56,854 bases of DNA. Origin: an uncultured Opitutia bacterium (lineage in GTDB: Bacteria > Verrucomicrobiota > Verrucomicrobiia > Opitutales > UBA953). The stretch lies in NCBI GenBank assembly GCA_903860195.1, contig CAIOPO010000017.1, positions 1 to 56,854 of the forward strand. The letters run 5' to 3'. Position 1 is the stretch's first letter. Each line of letters opens with the position of its first letter. Below are positions 54,451 through 56,854 of this stretch, piece after piece. The position numbers and the translations under genes are program-made. The notes beneath the pieces are model-generated. The model searched no databases. It saw nothing but the letters and a program-made list of their open reading frames with translations, and was not told where the DNA came from.

Positions 54451-55145
54451 GCGGAAGGACGGGCTCCGAAAAGGGCGGAGCCCACGCGCAGACAAGTCGA
54501 ACCCGCCGTGACCGCGGATTCAAGGTCTCCGCTCATGCCCATGGAAAGTTCGGGCAGCGACACCCCGAACCCTTGCGCGAGACGGTCCCGGCAGAGACGC
54601 AGTTCGGAGAAGGCGCGGTCGGCCACGGCCATGTCATCGGAAAGGGGCGCCACCGCCATGAGCCCCCGGACCTTGAGGGCGGGCCAGGCGAGCGCGGCCT
54701 CAAGCACCGCAGGCGCCTCCTCCAGTTCGCATCCGAACTTCGCGGGATCGCGTCCCGAATTGACCTGGATGAGGACCTCCCGGGTCAGACCGGCCTCGGC
54801 GGCGAGTCGGCCCAGCCGGGCGGCCAGTTCGGCGGAATCAACGGACTGGATGACGTCGAAAGTCTGCAGAGCCGCCTTGGCCTTGTTGGACTGAAGGTGC
54901 CCGATGAGCTCCCAACGCAGCCCCGGGGGGCAAAGCGGACGTTTCTGGGCGGCCTCCTGGACGCGATTCTCGGCCACGGCGGGGAACCCGAGCGCGTGGG
55001 CGAGCGCCGCGAACTCCGCGGGGTGCGTCTTGGTGACCGGAAGCACCCTGACCGAGGCCGGATCCCGGCCCGAACGTGCGCAGGCCTCACGGACCCTGCC
55101 CATCAGCACGTCCAGACGGCTTTTGAGCTCTTCAGGGGTCGGCAT
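54447..55145 (-). CDS. yggS: YggS-family PLP homeostasis protein
   Basis: The 232-residue TIM-barrel protein (ATG 55145) carries the PLP lysine in VRVLPVTKTHPAE, then VAENRVQEAAQKR, WELIGHLQSNKAKAAL, IQVNSGRDPAKFGC and LSMGMSGDLESAVTAGST. It has no known enzyme activity and buffers pyridoxal phosphate levels. The upstream in-frame extension is rejected because it would run into the divergent LysR gene and does not fit the family. It overlaps recN by four bases. Confidence 0.93.
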   Translation of the reverse strand: MPTPEELKSRLDVLMGRVREACARSGRDPASVRVLPVTKTHPAEFAALAHALGFPAVAENRVQEAAQKRPLCPPGLRWELIGHLQSNKAKAALQTFDVIQSVDSAELAARLGRLAAEAGLTREVLIQVNSGRDPAKFGCELEEAPAVLEAALAWPALKVRGLMAVAPLSDDMAVADRAFSELRLCRDRLAQGFGVSLPELSMGMSGDLESAVTAGSTCLRVGSALFGARPSA

Positions 55146-55227
55146 CCTGTCGAAACAGGGGAGCAGAACCGCGAGGGAGTCAACGCGGCGGGAAGCCCGG
55201 CCGAGCGTTTGATTAGGAAAACTACAC

Positions 55228-55257
55228 TTGAACCCATTTCCCATTAGTTTAATTAAT
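55228..55257 (+). promoter_or_regulatory. Candidate promoter of the LysR gene
   Basis: TTGAAC (55228-55233), an 18-base spacer and ATTAAT (55252-55257) in an AT-rich stretch, about 20 bases before the ATG. The palindrome TTAATTAA (55249-55256) overlaps the -10 region. Confidence 0.5.
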
Positions 55258-55277
55258 CTGACCGCCCTTTCTCCGTC

Positions 55278-56177
55278 ATGCACATCGAGAATCTCAAGAT
55301 CTTCCGCGACCTGGTGGACAACGAAAGCTTCTCCAAGGCCGCCAAGCTGAACGACATCACGCAGTCCGCGGTCAGCCAGCAGCTCCGCTCGATGGAGAAG
55401 CATTTCAACGTGCTGATCGTGGACCGCAGCCAGAAGCAGTTCAGGCTGACGCGGGAGGGCCGGAGCCTCTATGAGGCGGCGAAGGACATCCTCAACCGCT
55501 ACGAGCAGGTCCTCAGCGAGATGCAGGAGATGCGCAAGGTGGTGAGCGGCACGGTGCACGTCTCCACGATCGTCTCCATCGGCCTGCATGAGCTTCCTCC
55601 GCACGTGAAGAGCTTCATGCAGGAGTTCCCGCACGTGAACGTCCGGGTCGAGTACCGCCGCTCCAACCTCGTCTACGAGGACGTCGTCTCGAACGCGGTC
55701 GACTTCGGCCTCGTGGCCTTCCCGCAGAAGACTCGCCAGATCGAGATCATCCCGCTCATGGAGGACCAGCTGGTGGCGATCTGCTCACCGCGGCACAAGC
55801 TCGCCGGCAAGCGCGAGATCGAGCTCGCCGACCTCCAGGGATGCAAGTTCATCGGCTTCGACCAGGACATCCCCACCCGCAAGGCGCTCGACCAGTTCTT
55901 CCGCGAGCAGCGCATCGAACTGGAGCCGTCGATGGAGTTCGACAACATCGAGACGCTCAAGCGCGCCGTCGAGGTGGACGCGGGCGTGGCGCTCGTGCCC
56001 GAAGGCACGATCCGTCAGGAAGTCGAGCAGGGCACGCTGGTGATGCTGCGCCTGCGCGACCGGCGCGTGGCCCGGCCGCTGGCCATCCTTCACCGCAAGG
56101 GACGCGTGCTGACGCCCGCCATGAAGCGCTTCATGGCGCACCTGCTCAACAGCGCCGGCGGCAAGAGTCAGGCCTGA
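55278..56177 (+). CDS. LysR-family transcriptional regulator
   Basis: The 299-residue protein has an N-terminal winged helix-turn-helix (IFRDLVDNESFSKAAKLNDI then TQSAVSQQLRSMEKHF). The effector-binding domain (about 90-295) has PPHVKSFMQEFPHVNVRVEY and AVEVDAGVALVPEGTIRQ. Helix-turn-helix residues match the LysR family well. It is divergent from yggS-recN by 132 bases and could control them or itself; the ligand is not deducible. The 3' end overlaps the convergent membrane-protein gene by ten bases. Confidence 0.92.
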   Translation: MHIENLKIFRDLVDNESFSKAAKLNDITQSAVSQQLRSMEKHFNVLIVDRSQKQFRLTREGRSLYEAAKDILNRYEQVLSEMQEMRKVVSGTVHVSTIVSIGLHELPPHVKSFMQEFPHVNVRVEYRRSNLVYEDVVSNAVDFGLVAFPQKTRQIEIIPLMEDQLVAICSPRHKLAGKREIELADLQGCKFIGFDQDIPTRKALDQFFREQRIELEPSMEFDNIETLKRAVEVDAGVALVPEGTIRQEVEQGTLVMLRLRDRRVARPLAILHRKGRVLTPAMKRFMAHLLNSAGGKSQA

Positions 56178-56779
56178 GCCGCGGGCCGCCGGACGGCGCG
56201 CAGCGAGAGGGCGAAGGAGGGCAGCGCCGAGGCGAGCAGCCACCCGAGGCCGCTCCACAGCAGGGCTTCCGAATCAGGGCTCCGCAGGGCCGTTCCGGCA
56301 AGGCCCCACCACAGCAGCGCGCCCGCGAACGGCTCCCAGGCCCGGCGGATCGAGGCGCGGGCCAGGGACCAGGCGCCGGCGAGCGCGGCGCAGATGCCGG
56401 CGGCCACGGCCGAGCTGAAGGCGCCGAGCGCGAACCGGGCGTAAAGCACAAAGCCGCAGGCGACCAGCAGGGCGAGCAGCACGGCGCCCCCCACCCTGCG
56501 GGTCTCAGGGATGACGGACAGAGGCAGCCGGTTGGCCCGGAGGTAGAGCGCCGACGCCATCACCGCCATGAGGATCGAGAGCGACCAGACGTAGGCGAGA
56601 CCTGAGACGGGGATGGAGTAGGTCGCGATGGCCCACTGGGCGAGAAGGCATTTGGCAAGGATGAGCGACCAGAGCGCGCCGAGACGGTCGAGCACGACGG
56701 CCTCCCGGTAGGCGCGCTCGACCGAGAGCGTGAGCTCGGCGCCTCCGCCCGGGGGCAGCGATGTCAGCGGCGAGTTCAA
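56168..56779 (-). CDS. Integral membrane protein of unknown function
   Basis: The 203-residue product probably starts at TTG 56779; no ATG or GTG lies near in frame. After a 40-residue polar N-terminus it has about five or six hydrophobic helices, for example SLSILMAVMASALYL, AVLLALLVACGFVLYA and LWSGLGWLLASALP. I do not recognise the family. It begins five bases after the stop of an incomplete gene on the same strand, so the two are probably one transcript. Confidence 0.65.
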   Translation of the reverse strand: MNSPLTSLPPGGGAELTLSVERAYREAVVLDRLGALWSLILAKCLLAQWAIATYSIPVSGLAYVWSLSILMAVMASALYLRANRLPLSVIPETRRVGGAVLLALLVACGFVLYARFALGAFSSAVAAGICAALAGAWSLARASIRRAWEPFAGALLWWGLAGTALRSPDSEALLWSGLGWLLASALPSFALSLRAVRRPAAQA

Positions 56780-56784
56780 GGCGT

Positions 56785-56854
56785 TCAGGAGACCCAGAGC
56801 CGGAGGCTGCGGATGGCGTCGGCCACCTTGGCCGGGACCTCCCGCTCCCAGCCC
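56785..56854 (-). CDS. C-terminal end of a gene running off the right edge
   Basis: On the minus strand an open frame enters from the right edge and ends at TGA 56785-56787, giving GWEREVPAKVADAIRS and a Trp-Val-Ser end. Close spacing to the membrane-protein gene supports coding. The piece is too short to name. Confidence 0.5.
   Translation of the reverse strand, partial: GWEREVPAKVADAIRSLRLWVS

Overview
The window is about 57 kb of GC-rich, densely packed bacterial chromosome with no insertion sequences, phage genes or CRISPR arrays that I can see. A secreted PVC-type sugar-degradation protein (DUF1080, beta-propeller, HEAT repeats, LamG), a second DUF1080 protein, and mcsA/mcsB with clpC outside the Firmicutes point to the Planctomycetes-Verrucomicrobia-Chlamydiae group. 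Verrucomicrobiota, perhaps Opitutae, is the most likely lineage; this is inference from gene content. Mpl, a SurA-like chaperone and a lipoprotein imply peptidoglycan and a Gram-negative envelope. Shine-Dalgarno motifs are scarce (clear at rpmB, dgkA and the ACP gene), and at least two promoters lie so close to their start codons that leaderless mRNAs are likely.

Layout. 1-18 kb: the large PVC protein (running off the left edge), sufT-hemW-EamA exporter, a dicarboxylate/amino-acid symporter, secreted carbohydrate-related proteins, rpoZ-smpB-trmL-DUF3050, dgkA, rpmB, an aminotransferase, fabV-parA and a secreted NHL-type propeller. 18-34 kb: mfd-SurA-like-malQ, ettA, nusA-infB-rbfA with a terminator-like hairpin in the nusA leader, mcsA-mcsB, a ketosynthase-ACP pair and a secreted coiled-coil protein. 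34-36 kb: tRNA-Ala(GGC), an RNase D-like exonuclease, a thioredoxin-like ferredoxin, and an AT-rich intergenic stretch leading to a lipoprotein whose start codon sits in the loop of a 12-bp perfect inverted repeat. 36-43 kb: a four-gene operon sulP-dabA-dabB-(NuoM-like), apparently an inorganic-carbon uptake system. 43-57 kb: a secreted glutathione peroxidase, two small membrane proteins, clpC, nrnA-truB-ribF, mpl, hpf, a short-chain dehydrogenase, yggS-recN, a LysR regulator, a membrane protein and the end of one more gene.

The genes suggest three linked themes: translation and transcription upkeep (nusA, infB, rbfA, truB, smpB, ettA, hpf, rpoZ, mfd, trmL), protein quality control by arginine phosphorylation (McsA/McsB marking proteins for ClpC), and energy-coupled bicarbonate supply (Dab plus SulP) in what otherwise looks like a polysaccharide-degrading heterotroph. 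No intergenic gap exceeds 300 bases. Functional calls rest on reading motifs by eye; no database search was run.
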